Assembly: GCA_041504365.1 (NCBI GenBank)
Contig: CP167917.1
Location: 1,798,001-1,862,000 of the forward strand
Reading direction: 5' to 3'
Length of the DNA stretch: 64,000 nucleotides
Source of the DNA: Dryocola sp. LX212
Lineage (GTDB): Bacteria > Pseudomonadota > Gammaproteobacteria > Enterobacterales > Enterobacteriaceae
Under the pieces are notes generated by a model, which saw nothing but the letters and a program-made list of their open reading frames with translations, searched no databases and was not told where the DNA came from. The position numbers and the translations under genes were made by a program. Positions 48,352 to 59,260 of the stretch are shown one piece after another. The first letter of the stretch is position 1; each line of letters opens with the position of its first letter.

Positions 48352-48832
48352 CTATGCCACGACGCGCTGATTCCATCCATCCGTATATATGATATTCCCG
48401 TCGCAATGCTTCCAGGTAATGGTTTCATAGCGCAGCAGGACGGTTTCAAGGTGTGTTCCGGTTGAAGCACCAGGATAAAGGTCTGCGGTAATAGAGGTTA
48501 TTTTTACGTTGTTCAGAAGGATATTGAAATATTCCTTTTCCAGTCCAGCCATCAGTGATGGTGTACATTTTTATGGTCGCAGACTGGAGCGTCGCTCCTT
48601 CGCTCTGGGCCTTGTATAAAAGAGGGGTTACACGATCAAATTCTTTCTGAAATTGAATTGGTGCATGGATACGAGTTCCTGTAAGTCGCCCTGTATTCCC
48701 ATCTGCGGGAATATTCACATTATGAGTAAGTGATTTTATTTCGATAGCACCTATACGATCCGAAACCAGAGACGAACCGACAAGCGGTGATCCATTGGCA
48801 TCCATTAACCAAAGATAAGCTGGATTTGACAT
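48352..48832 (-). pseudogene. hcp: hcp copy 1 (type VI secretion tube protein), frameshifted
   Basis: Hcp builds the tube of the type VI secretion system and can carry effectors in its lumen. Start ATG 48832 (MSNPAYLWLMDANG) with aaggag upstream. Reads as Hcp up to KMYTIT, then one extra base near 48563 (ccagccatcag here, ccagcctcag in copy 2) shifts the frame. The rest (AGLEKEYFNILLNN ... WKHCDGNIIYTDGWNQ) is intact in another frame and has the standard Hcp C-terminus. No other type VI structural gene is in the window, so this is an orphan locus. Confidence 0.85.
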
Positions 48833-48910
48833 CATAAACTCCTTTTATGTATTCACTGAATCAATATTGAAAATGTTACGTTATTTGAACTTATTGAGTC
48901 TGCGGGAATA

Positions 48911-49093
48911 TTATTTATACTTATCAAACCTGTCTGAGAATATTGGCAGAAACCAAATTAGTAGTATTATTGATATAAATGTTAAAGGAAGCCAGTATTC
49001 TGGCAGTAAATAAATAAAAAATAATGCAGCCGCGAAGATAAGTAGTGGAAAAAGAAAATCAGATATGAGAAGAGATATTAGACTTTTAAACAC
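48911..49093 (-). CDS. Putative immunity protein 1, two-helix membrane protein
   Basis: 60 aa with two hydrophobic helices (about residues 10-30 and 36-54) and a charged tail (SDRFDKYK). GTG 49093 is chosen because it overlaps the stop of the upstream 237-aa gene (GTGTTTAA), has aagggt 7 bases upstream, and matches the same arrangement in unit 2; an ATG at 49114 is in frame. Size, membrane character and position suggest inner-membrane immunity to the preceding effector. Inferred. Confidence 0.65.
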   Translation of the reverse strand: MFKSLISLLISDFLFPLLIFAAALFFIYLLPEYWLPLTFISIILLIWFLPIFSDRFDKYK

Positions 49094-49799
49094 CGTATTT
49101 ACCCTTAAGGTCATTGGCTAAAACTTCAAAATCAGAGTACAATCCTGCATTAACATTTTTGATGATGTCTGACAGTAATGGTTCAATGAAGTAATACAAC
49201 ATCTCTAACTTTGCTTGATACAGTATCCAGTAATATTTAGGTTCAAGCGCTTTTAATGCCCTTGCGGCCATTGCGGCTTTTTGTTCCATTCCAAAAAACT
49301 GGACAGCCACAACAGCTAAGGCAGTTCTACCGGCTAATTTCTCGGCGACAGTTTTTGTCAGAAAGTTTGATTTTTCAAGGGCCTGAGCCAATGACAGTAC
49401 AACTGCGCCTCTGGTGGCTTTTGTTACAGCGAAATGTGATGCAACGTTAGCAACATTTCGCGTCAACCCACGCATACCACTCTTCTCGTTCCCCTTGTCT
49501 AAATCGTTGCAGATCATCTCAAAATACAATACAAGCATATGAGCAATGACATCGTGGTATCTAAAAATAGACTGAATGGAATAAACTGTTCTGATTTCTT
49601 CAGCCTTCAGTTCTTGGCACACATCGTTATATCTGGGAATAAAACAGCTTGAGTACCAACTTGCCCTTTCCAGTCCTGAATAGATATCAGAGGCGACACC
49701 CTTTGCTGCCTGCATCGTGTTGATGAACCCATTCTGGGCATATATGGCGAGCTGTCTGTCACTCTGAAACCTTGTCCTTAAATAATCCGAAGCATTCAT
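49086..49799 (-). CDS. Putative type VI effector 1, membrane-active
   Basis: 237 aa, RBS aaggg before ATG. Starts MNASDYLRTRFQSDRQLAIY, no signal peptide. The central part (about 105-175) has Ala/Val-rich hydrophobic stretches (KATRGAVVLSLAQALEKS, RTALAVVAVQFFG) that could insert into membrane. The N-terminal 80 residues and the region after KAAMAARALKA are shared with effector 2, while the centre differs. Lies upstream of its small membrane partner and of hcp on one strand. The layout recalls the pore-forming effector Ssp6 and immunity Sip6 of Serratia, but I cannot show homology. Confidence 0.6.
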   Translation of the reverse strand: MNASDYLRTRFQSDRQLAIYAQNGFINTMQAAKGVASDIYSGLERASWYSSCFIPRYNDVCQELKAEEIRTVYSIQSIFRYHDVIAHMLVLYFEMICNDLDKGNEKSGMRGLTRNVANVASHFAVTKATRGAVVLSLAQALEKSNFLTKTVAEKLAGRTALAVVAVQFFGMEQKAAMAARALKALEPKYYWILYQAKLEMLYYFIEPLLSDIIKNVNAGLYSDFEVLANDLKGKYGV

Positions 49800-49884
49800 T
49801 CCATGTCCCTTTGTTTATGATGCTGTGCGCATAGTACTATGATTTTAAGAAGAATAAATTCATCGTTGGTCACAAAAATCAGAG

Positions 49885-49972
49885 CGGGCTGGCCATGCTG
49901 GACGGCGAGGCCGTGCCGTGCATTCACTAATCAATTGCGCCTTCTCAACAAGGCTGAGAAGGCGCGTAATTG
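49885..49972 (+). repeat. Second copy of the 176-aa gene tail and its terminator
   Basis: Duplicate of 48245-48332 with few differences (gtgcat for gggtat near the stop, one loop base). It lacks the rest of the gene and is therefore a scar of the duplication. Confidence 0.88.
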
Positions 49973-50472
49973 CTGCTAATCGGTATTATGGCTATGCCAC
50001 GACGCGCTGATTCCATCCATCCGTATATATGATATATCCCGTCGCAATGCTTCCAGGTAATGGTTTCATAGCGCAGCAGGACGGTTTCAAGGTGTGTTCC
50101 GGTTGAAGCACCAGGATAAAGGTCTGCGGTAATAGAGGTTATTTTTACGTTGTTCAGAAGGATATTGAAATATTCCTTTTCCAGTCCAGCCTCAGTGATG
50201 GTGTACATTTTTATGGTCGCAGACTGGAGCGTCGCTCCTTCGCTCTGGGCCTTGTATAAAAGAGGGGTTACACGATCAAATTCTTTCTGAAATTGAATTG
50301 GTGCATGGATACGAGTTCCTGTAAGTCGCCCTGTATTCCCATCTGCGGGAATATTCACATTATGAGTAAGTGATTTTATTTCGATAGCACCTATACGATC
50401 CGAAACCAGAGACGAACCGACAAGCGGTGATCCATTGGCATCCATTAACCAAAGATAAGCTGGATTTGACAT
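49945..50472 (-). CDS. hcp: hcp copy 2, altered C-terminus by frameshift
   Basis: Open for 175 codons from ATG 50472. Intact where copy 1 is broken (TITEAGLEKEYFNILL). One extra base near 50033 (gatatatcccg against gatattcccg in copy 1) changes the end from the normal HCDGNIIYTDGWNQRVVA to HCDGIYHIYGWMESARRG and adds about 15 residues; the normal stop would be at 49992. In other Hcp proteins the last beta strand helps ring packing, so assembly is likely impaired. Without the two indels the copies would encode nearly the same 160-aa Hcp. Confidence 0.85.
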   Translation of the reverse strand: MSNPAYLWLMDANGSPLVGSSLVSDRIGAIEIKSLTHNVNIPADGNTGRLTGTRIHAPIQFQKEFDRVTPLLYKAQSEGATLQSATIKMYTITEAGLEKEYFNILLNNVKITSITADLYPGASTGTHLETVLLRYETITWKHCDGIYHIYGWMESARRGIAIIPISSNYAPSQPC

Positions 50473-50515
50473 CATAAACTCCTTTTATGTATTCACTGAA
50501 TCAATATTGAAAACA

Positions 50516-50701
50516 TTACATCATTTGAACTTCGAATTTGCCAGTAATAATCGGAAAGAGCCAAAAAATAGCGATAATGGTGACGAGCATTAATCCCCAC
50601 CAATATTCTGGGGAAAAATATAGCCAGAGTAAGGCGAAGCCAATCAATATTGCAGGGAGAACAAGATTATAGAGTAAAAGTGAGATTAGGCTTTTAAACA
50701 C
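50516..50701 (-). CDS. Putative immunity protein 2, two-helix membrane protein
   Basis: 61 aa; GTG 50701 overlaps the effector 2 stop exactly as in unit 1, with aggga upstream. Shares the start VFKSLISLL with immunity 1, then diverges while keeping two hydrophobic helices and a PEYW turn between them. Likely matched to effector 2. Inferred. Confidence 0.65.
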   Translation of the reverse strand: MFKSLISLLLYNLVLPAILIGFALLWLYFSPEYWWGLMLVTIIAIFWLFPIITGKFEVQMM

Positions 50702-51407
50702 CGAATTTCTCCCTGATATGCCCTGCAAGCTGATCGAGAGTGGAGTAGACACCAGCATTGACGTTGCCAGTAATTTCAGAAAGTACCGGTTCTACGAAAT
50801 AATAAAGCATCTCCAGCTTCGCTTGATAAAGTATCCAGTAATAGTTTGGATTAATCGCTTTCAATGCGCGTGCCGCCATGGCTGCTTTTTGTTGAATACC
50901 AAAGACCTGAATGAGATAGACTCCTACCGGCATTTTTCCAGCCACTTTCTGCGCCACAACTTTTGACAGAAGCTCAGATTTTGCGATAGTCACCGCCATG
51001 GCTGATGCTACAGCGAATCGGGTACCCCCTGCTACTGTAAAATGAGCTGTTAGATGGGCCACATCGCGAACCAATTTCTGTGCAGATCCCTCTTTATTTC
51101 CTTCTTTAACATCCTTACATACAGTCTGGAAGTATAAATAAAGCATATGACCAAGGACGTCATGGTATCTAAAAATTGACTGAATAGAATAGGCTGTTCT
51201 GATTTCCTCTGCCATTAGCTCCTGGCACACATCGTTATATCTGGGAATAAAACAGCTTGAGTACCAACTTGCCCTTTCCAGCCCTGAATAGATATCAGAG
51301 GCGATACCCTTTGCTGCCTGCATCGTGTTGGTGAACCCATTTTTGGCATATATGGCGAGCTGTCTGTCACTCTGAAACCTTGTCCTTAAATAATCCGAAG
51401 CATTCAT
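50694..51407 (-). CDS. Putative type VI effector 2, membrane-active
   Basis: 237 aa, same length as effector 1. The first 80 residues are nearly the same (YSGLERASWYSSCFIPRYND). The segment from about 85 to 165 differs (VKEGNKEGSAQKLVRDVAHL and following). The end converges again (YYWILYQAKLEMLYYF, NVNAG). This mosaic pattern is typical of toxin diversification by recombination between fixed ends. Hydrophobic stretches in the centre (GTRFAVASAMAV, PVGVYLIQVFG). Function inferred from context only. Confidence 0.6.
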   Translation of the reverse strand: MNASDYLRTRFQSDRQLAIYAKNGFTNTMQAAKGIASDIYSGLERASWYSSCFIPRYNDVCQELMAEEIRTAYSIQSIFRYHDVLGHMLYLYFQTVCKDVKEGNKEGSAQKLVRDVAHLTAHFTVAGGTRFAVASAMAVTIAKSELLSKVVAQKVAGKMPVGVYLIQVFGIQQKAAMAARALKAINPNYYWILYQAKLEMLYYFVEPVLSEITGNVNAGVYSTLDQLAGHIREKFGV

Positions 51408-51492
51408 TCCATGTCCCTTTGTTTATGATGCTGTGCGCATAGTACTATGATTTTAAGAAGAATAAATTCATCGCTGGTCACAAAAATCAGAG

Positions 51493-51590
51493 CGGGCTGG
51501 CGATGTTGGATGGCGAGGCGGTGCCGGGTATTCATTAAATATCAGTGGTGTCGCCTTCGCAGTTAGTACCTGACGGTGGTTGCGAAGGCG
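51493..51590 (+). repeat. Third, diverged copy of the 176-aa gene tail and hairpin
   Basis: gcgggctggcgatgttggat onward encodes the same last codons (SGLAMLDGEAVPGIH) with synonymous changes. The hairpin after it keeps a 10-bp stem, but of new sequence (cgccttcgca/tgcgaaggcg at 51552-51561 and 51581-51590): stem structure preserved, bases changed. Confidence 0.75.
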
Positions 51591-51627
51591 AATTGGTCGA
51601 CCGTGCTTTGTGCCTGAAGGCGAAATA

Positions 51628-52128
51628 TTATTTAGCCTTACTGGCGTTGTCTGCTTTCCATTCTTCGTATGTCGCTTCGAGGATCCACAGACAGGTTGCT
51701 CTTTTGTCCATTTCCAGCAGGGCCAGCCGGGTTCGCTGGTAATAATCTTCAACCATTGCGTCATTGGTGAACAGTTCAGCGGGAACGCCACAAACGAGGT
51801 CCGTCCCAATCATATGGGGCCATGATTTTGCGTCGATGGTGCCGAGTGTATCCAGAACGCCCGTGGTATTCATTGGTAACGCTATAGAAAGTGCATCTTC
51901 GAGACCAGCGGCCTGCTTAACGTCCGCCGTGGCCGCCAGTTCCGGGACCTTATCAAGCCAGTCTTGCTCGCCTGATTCGACGTCCTTCAGCGAAGCGGGC
52001 CAGTCGATAGCATTTCCACCCGCCCAGACCAGACAAGAGAGCAGACCCAGAAGGATTAACCGCTTCATTGGACGACAAACGTCCACGCCGCCGTCGTTTT
52101 TGAGCCATAGATAAGCTGGAATAGCCAT
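51628..52128 (-). CDS. Secreted putative immunity protein fused to an Hcp N-terminal remnant
   Basis: 166 aa from ATG 52128. Residues 1-17 (MAIPAYLWLKNDGGVDV) are the start of an Hcp, with an RBS like hcp. At residue 21 a second start, ATG 52068, begins a typical signal peptide (KRLILLGLLSCLVWAGG) and a mature domain of about 125 residues with two Cys (DLVCGVP, ATCLWIL), possibly a disulfide. A deletion has joined the hcp 5' end in frame to a periplasmic protein gene, removing the rest of hcp and any effector. Orphan immunity to a periplasm-acting effector is the likely role. Family not recognised; a Tai-like protein was considered without support. Confidence 0.55.
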   Translation of the reverse strand: MAIPAYLWLKNDGGVDVCRPMKRLILLGLLSCLVWAGGNAIDWPASLKDVESGEQDWLDKVPELAATADVKQAAGLEDALSIALPMNTTGVLDTLGTIDAKSWPHMIGTDLVCGVPAELFTNDAMVEDYYQRTRLALLEMDKRATCLWILEATYEEWKADNASKAK

Positions 52129-52139
52129 AGTTTAAACTC

Positions 52140-52541
52140 CATTTCAAAGAGTGAGCCAGCTTGTACCCTGCCGGCTAATCTGCTGCTTTCGCAGCGGATT
52201 TAAACTATCCCTAAGTAAAATTTGCTTCAATTTTGTTCAGTGTAAAAAATTCAGCAATTGTGAGGCGTGTTGATTTAGAAAATATCATCCGATAGTGGGG
52301 GGGGTCATGAGTTCTGTCACACAAGCGTGCGTTTTTCCCCTCACCCCGCCCCTCTCCCTGGAGGGGCGAGGGGGAAGAAGAATGCCAAGTTAGTGTAACG
52401 TTCCCTCATCCCAGCCCTCTTCTCAAAGGGAAAAGGGGGCAAGAAGAATGCCAGGTCAGCGTAAAGTTTCCCTCATCCCACCCCTCTCCAAAGAGGAGAG
52501 GGGAAAAGGGAGAAGGGAAGAAGGCGGTATAAGAAAAGCGA
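52140..52541. other. Right edge of the island, no gene
   Basis: 402 bases. The first 190 are AT-rich with a G8 run near 52298 and no recognisable signal; the rest is the tandem repeat listed next. Confidence 0.6.
52333..52528. repeat. Three imperfect tandem repeats of about 65 bases before roxA
   Basis: Each unit has ttccctca(t)cccngccctct, a short loop, a purine-rich complement (gaggggcgaggggg type) and gaagaatgccaagttagtgt. The halves of each unit can pair, so the 3' end of the roxA mRNA would carry up to three hairpins. Confidence 0.8.
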
Positions 52542-53663
52542 TCAGTCTTCGAAGTACCAGTACCCGCTGTTCACCAGCGCGGCCAGCATCGCCAGGAACG
52601 ACGGATCTTCCAGCGCGTCGCCAATCACTTCAGCATTCACCGTAATGTGGTTCGCCAGGGCTTCAACTGCCGGACGGTGCGGGCTGTCCAGCTTCTCGCC
52701 GTTAACGTACACCTCATCCGCGATGCGCAGCACGCGCAGGCCACCCAGGCGGGTCAGGGAGTCGCCTTGTTTCAGGGCATCGTAGATTTCATCCGGCTGG
52801 TACGGTGGTTCTGCCGGGGCGACGTCCAGCTCGTGGCGCGACTGGGTAATAAACTCGCCGAACCAGGCTTTGAAGTGCTCCGGCTGGTTCACCAGATCCA
52901 GCATCATGCCGCGCAGTTTTTCTAGCTCTTCCGGCAGGATGTCCGCAGGGTGCTGACGGGACGGCACGTCCGGGTCTGTATAGCGCAGGCTGCCCAGCTC
53001 GCGCTGCAGTACATAGTCCGCAAAGCCGCTGATCATCTCGCGGCCGCTCGGCGCGCGGAAGCCTACCGAGTAGTTCATCGAGTTTTCCAGCGAGTAGCCT
53101 TCGTGCGGGAAGCCCGGCGGGATATACAGGATATCGCCCGGCTCCAGCTCCTCGTCGATGATCCCTGCGAACGGCTCCACCTGCAGCAGGTCCGGATGCG
53201 GGCAGTGCTGCTTCATCGGCACTTTTTCGCCCACGCACCAGCGGCGGCGGCCCACGCCCTGAATGATAAACACGTCGTACTGATCCAGATGGGGGCCCAC
53301 GCCGCCGCCGGGGACGGAGAAGGAGATCATCAGATCGTCGATACGCCAGTCCGGAAGGGCGCGGAACGGGCGCATCAGCCCGGCGCTTTGCTCATGCCAG
53401 TGGTTCACCGCCTGCACCAGCAGCGACCAGTTGTTTTCGCTTAAGTGATCGTAGCTCTGGAAGGGACCGTGGCTGACCTGCCATTTCCCGTCCTGATGGC
53501 TCACCAGGCGGCTGTCCACCTCGTTTTCCATGGCAAGGCCTGCCAGCTCGTCAGGGGAGATGGGGTCGATGAAGTTTTTGAAGCCGCGCTTGAGGACCAC
53601 CGGGCGTTTTTGCCAGTAGCGCTCGATAAAATCGGGCCAGTTTAAGTCGAGGGTGTATTCCAT
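52542..53663 (-). CDS. roxA: Ribosomal protein uL16 arginine hydroxylase RoxA (YcfD)
   Basis: 2-oxoglutarate/Fe(II) oxygenase that hydroxylates Arg81 of ribosomal protein L16. 373 aa as in E. coli. JmjC barrel with the iron ligands HxD in GPHLDQYDVF near residue 125 and the distal His in PPGFPHEGYSLEN near 187. C-terminal dimerisation and winged-helix domains (residues 210-373). First backbone gene right of the island. Confidence 0.96.
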   Translation of the reverse strand: MEYTLDLNWPDFIERYWQKRPVVLKRGFKNFIDPISPDELAGLAMENEVDSRLVSHQDGKWQVSHGPFQSYDHLSENNWSLLVQAVNHWHEQSAGLMRPFRALPDWRIDDLMISFSVPGGGVGPHLDQYDVFIIQGVGRRRWCVGEKVPMKQHCPHPDLLQVEPFAGIIDEELEPGDILYIPPGFPHEGYSLENSMNYSVGFRAPSGREMISGFADYVLQRELGSLRYTDPDVPSRQHPADILPEELEKLRGMMLDLVNQPEHFKAWFGEFITQSRHELDVAPAEPPYQPDEIYDALKQGDSLTRLGGLRVLRIADEVYVNGEKLDSPHRPAVEALANHITVNAEVIGDALEDPSFLAMLAALVNSGYWYFED

Positions 53664-53735
53664 TTTTTTTAATCCGGCAGGTGAAGGAACCTGCCTGGAT
53701 TATAACGGATGGGGCGGGCGATTACGGGAGTATTT

Positions 53736-55196
53736 TCAATCTTCTTCGCTGACTGGACGCTGTCTCGCAAAAATGACTTCCATCCGCGCGCCGCCCAGTT
53801 CGCTGCTGGCCGGGACGATTTCGCCGCTGTACTGCTCAACGATTTCCCGGGCGACGGACAGCCCCACACCCTGGCCGGGACGCAGCGTGTCGGCGCGCTG
53901 CCCGCGGTCGAAAACAATCGCCCGTTTGCTCTCCGGGATGCCGGGACCGTCGTCGTCCACGTACAGGTGCAGCGTGTTATCCAGCTGGCGGGCAGAGATT
54001 TCCACGAACTCCAGACAGTACTTACAAGCATTGTCCAGCACGTTGCCCATCACTTCCATAAAGTCGTTTTTCTCGCCAATGAAAGTGATTTCCGGCGAGA
54101 TATCCAGCGAGATATCCACCCCTTTCTGCTGGTAAACCTTATTCAGCGCCGAGCAGAGATTATCAAGCAGCGGGGCGACGGAGTGCAGCTCGCGGCTGAG
54201 CAGGGTGCTGTTACCGCGCATGCTGGCCCGGTGCAGGTAATAGCCTATCTGCTGGGAGATGCGGCTGATCTGCTCAAGCATGACCGGCTCGGCATCTTCT
54301 ACGCTCAGCTTGCGGGTGCGCAGAGAGCGCAGGGTACTTTGCAGCACGGCCAGCGGCGTTTTCAGGCTGTGGGTTAAGTCGGTTAACGTCGTGCGATATT
54401 TATCGTAGCGTTCACGCTCGGTGCGCAGCAGGCGGTTGAGGTTGCGGACCAGGCTTGTCAGCTCGCGGGTGGTTTCCGGATTCAGGCTGTCGCGGTCGTG
54501 CTTTTCCAGCTCCCGCACCTCTTTCGCCAGCTCTTCTATCGGGCGCAGACTCCACCAGGCGGCGGCCCACAGCAGGGGGATCACCAGCAGCAGGTTGGCG
54601 AGCAGCACGTAGATAAACCAGCTCCACACCATATACGAGCGCTTCAACTCAATCGGGATGGTATCAACCACCACGACGGTTAACGCGGGCATAGTCGCGG
54701 TTGCCGGATACTGGTTCACCGCCACCGAGTGCGTCATCTCGTAATCGTCGTCATCCTCGTGGATGTCTTTGAGCTTTTCCTGTAGAGGGCTGTCGTTCGC
54801 CAGCAGCGCGCGGCTGGTGTCAAAATTGGCTTCCAGCTCGTGAAATCCGTTGGCGGTCAGCCACTCGGGTTTTATCTGCTGGACGATGTGCGGCACGTTG
54901 CGCTGGGTCCACAGCAGCTTGCCGTGTTCGTCATAGATCAGCGCCATGGTCGGGCTTTGCAGATTCAGGTGTTCCGGGATCTCGACCTGGATTTTACCGT
55001 CGACGCGGTTAGCCAGCGTGTAGAACAAGTTGCTCTCGCCGCGCAGCAGGCGGAAGGTGGTTTTATCGAAGCTGACGCTGTAGCCAACCAGCGCTACCAT
55101 GCCGTAGGCGAGGGACAGCACCATCACCACCGCGGCGGTCGCCAGCAGAAAGCGAACCCGCAGCGAGAGCGGGAGGAGGTGGCTTAAGTATCTCAT
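53736..55196 (-). CDS. phoQ: Sensor histidine kinase PhoQ
   Basis: Senses low Mg2+, acid and antimicrobial peptides. 486 aa. Membrane helix at about 17-40, periplasmic sensor with the acidic patch HEDDDDYEM near residue 148, second helix at about 195-215, HAMP, then H box [11 protein letters not shown] with the phospho-accepting His near 277, N box [13 protein letters not shown], and G boxes DDDGPGIP and GQGVGLSVA. Two bases after phoP. Confidence 0.97.
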   Translation of the reverse strand: MRYLSHLLPLSLRVRFLLATAAVVMVLSLAYGMVALVGYSVSFDKTTFRLLRGESNLFYTLANRVDGKIQVEIPEHLNLQSPTMALIYDEHGKLLWTQRNVPHIVQQIKPEWLTANGFHELEANFDTSRALLANDSPLQEKLKDIHEDDDDYEMTHSVAVNQYPATATMPALTVVVVDTIPIELKRSYMVWSWFIYVLLANLLLVIPLLWAAAWWSLRPIEELAKEVRELEKHDRDSLNPETTRELTSLVRNLNRLLRTERERYDKYRTTLTDLTHSLKTPLAVLQSTLRSLRTRKLSVEDAEPVMLEQISRISQQIGYYLHRASMRGNSTLLSRELHSVAPLLDNLCSALNKVYQQKGVDISLDISPEITFIGEKNDFMEVMGNVLDNACKYCLEFVEISARQLDNTLHLYVDDDGPGIPESKRAIVFDRGQRADTLRPGQGVGLSVAREIVEQYSGEIVPASSELGGARMEVIFARQRPVSEED

Positions 55197-55198
55197 GG

Positions 55199-55870
55199 TC
55201 AGCCCAGATCGAACCGGTAGCCCTGGCCTCGTACGGTGGTGATGACTTCTGGCTCGTGCTCCGCCTGGATTTTCTTACGCAGGCGGCCCATCAGCACGTC
55301 AATGGTGTGGCTTTCGCGCAGCTCCGCATCCGGATAGAGCTGCAGCATCAGGGCGTCTTTGCTGACGACTTTCCCGGCGTTGCGGATCAGCGTCTCCATG
55401 ATGGTGTACTCGAAGGCGGTAAGCTTAATGATGTTGTCGTTAACCGATAGCTCACGGCGGGACAAATCCACCTGGAACGGCGGCATGGAGATAAGCTGTG
55501 AGGCAAGGCCGCTGTTGCGGCGCATCAACGCCTGCATGCGCGCCACTACCTCTTCCACATGGAAGGGTTTGGTGACGTAATCGTCCGCGCCTGCGCCCAG
55601 CACTTCAACTTTGTCTTGCCAGCCTTCGCGTGCGGTTAACACCATGATCGGAATAGTGACGTCGTGGCTGCGCCAGCGGCGGATCATGCTCATGCCGTCC
55701 TCATCGGGCAGGCCAAGGTCGACAATGGCGATGTCCGGCGCGTGCTCGTTTAAGAAGTAGTCCGCTTCTTTGGCATCTTCCGCAGCATCCACCTGGTGAC
55801 CCGCCTCACGCAGCTGCACCTGCAGATGGTGACGTAACAGGGCATTATCTTCCACAACCAGAACGCGCAT
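55199..55870 (-). CDS. phoP: Response regulator PhoP
   Basis: OmpR-family regulator, 223 aa. Receiver domain with phospho-acceptor Asp51 in [11 protein letters not shown] and Lys in YVTKPF. DNA-binding winged helix from about 125 ([19 protein letters not shown]), ending [14 protein letters not shown] gaggaagagcg. A perfect PhoP box upstream indicates autoregulation. Confidence 0.98.
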   Translation of the reverse strand: MRVLVVEDNALLRHHLQVQLREAGHQVDAAEDAKEADYFLNEHAPDIAIVDLGLPDEDGMSMIRRWRSHDVTIPIMVLTAREGWQDKVEVLGAGADDYVTKPFHVEEVVARMQALMRRNSGLASQLISMPPFQVDLSRRELSVNDNIIKLTAFEYTIMETLIRNAGKVVSKDALMLQLYPDAELRESHTIDVLMGRLRKKIQAEHEPEVITTVRGQGYRFDLG

Positions 55871-55913
55871 CGCTCTTCCTCAATGTATAAATGGCACAGA
55901 TAGTTTAACGCTA

Positions 55914-55948
55914 ATTATGGCGGGAAGGGGGTAAACCTTGAATAAACA
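55914..55948 (-). promoter_or_regulatory. PhoP box and -10 of phoPQ
   Basis: Minus strand TGTTTA-TTCAA-GGTTTA (55948-55932) is a full match to the PhoP direct repeat. CATAAT at 55919-55914 is 12 bases further on, the same spacing as the known PhoP-dependent phoPQ promoter of E. coli. Confidence 0.9.
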
Positions 55949-55968
55949 ACGGGGAATGTGAGGGAAAG

Positions 55969-55998
55969 TGGTGGATGGCGCAAGCTTATCCACCCTAC
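55969..55998. repeat. Single REP-like unit between purB and phoP
   Basis: gtggtggatggcgcaagctt then atccaccctac, followed by a partial inverted unit (gtagggcgggtag). Weaker than the other REPs. Confidence 0.6.
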
Positions 55999-56041
55999 CT
56001 TTGGAAAAAGCGTAGGGCGGGTAGACCTGCGTCAGGAGAAC

Positions 56042-57415
<1,374 letters not shown>

Positions 57416-57432
57416 TTACAACTCCAGAGAGG

Positions 57433-58062
57433 TTAACAATGAGCAAGAATTTGTTTGGCCTGCGTGCACAGGCGATTACGGGAAAACATGAGCTGCAGGC
57501 GGCCACCGCCAACCTGGTGCCACAGCACAGCGGCGCGGATACCAGCCAGCAGCGAGGCTCGAACTTTGCTCTGTACCTGCGGGCTTTGCAGCACGGCAGG
57601 GGAGCCGGTAACCTGAATGCGCGGCCCAAGCGGGCTTATCACATCGACATAAATGCCTGCCATGGCGCTGAGCAGGGTGTCGGATTCCAGATCGAAATGC
57701 TCCAGCTGACGCTGTAGCCCGGCGATGCTGGAGCCGAGATTGTCCATCGCGCCTTTGCTGCCGTGCAGCTTGCGCTCGAGCACCATCAGGCTCAGGGTGT
57801 AGCGCGTCAGCTCGGCGTTCAGCCCCTGACGGTTACTGGCGTTCAGCACCCCGAGCAGCGTTTCCAGACCCAGCTTAAGGTTGGCTTCGCTGCCGCCAAA
57901 CACGCCGAGCGTAGAGCCGGGGTTAAGATCGATAACACTATTGAGGGCGACATGGAGCGCGTCCTGATCGCAGTGGCCCTGATGGGCAAGCTGCTGAACC
58001 AGACGGGCCGACTGGCAGATACCTGCCAGCGCGAGGGTAATGTCGAAATAATTCTTAGCCAC
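57433..58062 (-). CDS. hflD: HflD, regulator of lysogeny and FtsH access
   Basis: 209-aa peripheral membrane protein that in E. coli binds lambda CII and exposes it to FtsH. Mostly helical. Conserved from [20 protein letters not shown] to QLMFSRNRL. It ends AKQILAHC, about four residues earlier than E. coli (213 aa), by an early stop just before purB. Gene order mnmA-hflD-purB is conserved. Confidence 0.94.
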   Translation of the reverse strand: MAKNYFDITLALAGICQSARLVQQLAHQGHCDQDALHVALNSVIDLNPGSTLGVFGGSEANLKLGLETLLGVLNASNRQGLNAELTRYTLSLMVLERKLHGSKGAMDNLGSSIAGLQRQLEHFDLESDTLLSAMAGIYVDVISPLGPRIQVTGSPAVLQSPQVQSKVRASLLAGIRAAVLWHQVGGGRLQLMFSRNRLCTQAKQILAHC

Positions 58063-58085
58063 AGTGTATCGTCCTTGTCCACAAT

Positions 58086-59216
<1,131 letters not shown>

Positions 59217-59260
59217 TTAAAGGCGGCGTATTCTATCACGCATCCCCGGCCCTGGCACCC

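Larger units (their letters stand above)
48245..51492. repeat. Tandem duplication of a 1.6-kb hcp-effector-immunity unit
   Basis: Unit 1 spans 48245-49884 (1640 bases) and unit 2 spans 49885-51492 (1608 bases). Each starts with cgggctggccatgctgg, the end of the 176-aa gene, and carries hcp, a small membrane protein and a 237-aa protein on the minus strand. Each ends in the same junction (caaaaatcagagcgggctgg). The hcp section is almost identical between units over about 560 bases; the effector middle and the immunity gene are not. A third, more diverged tail at 51493 implies an earlier third unit. Confidence 0.9.

Noticed and set aside
52333..52528. Repeats as a CRISPR array
   Set aside because: Only three imperfect units, internally hairpinned, with no regular unique spacers and no cas genes. 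No CRISPR array was seen anywhere in the window.
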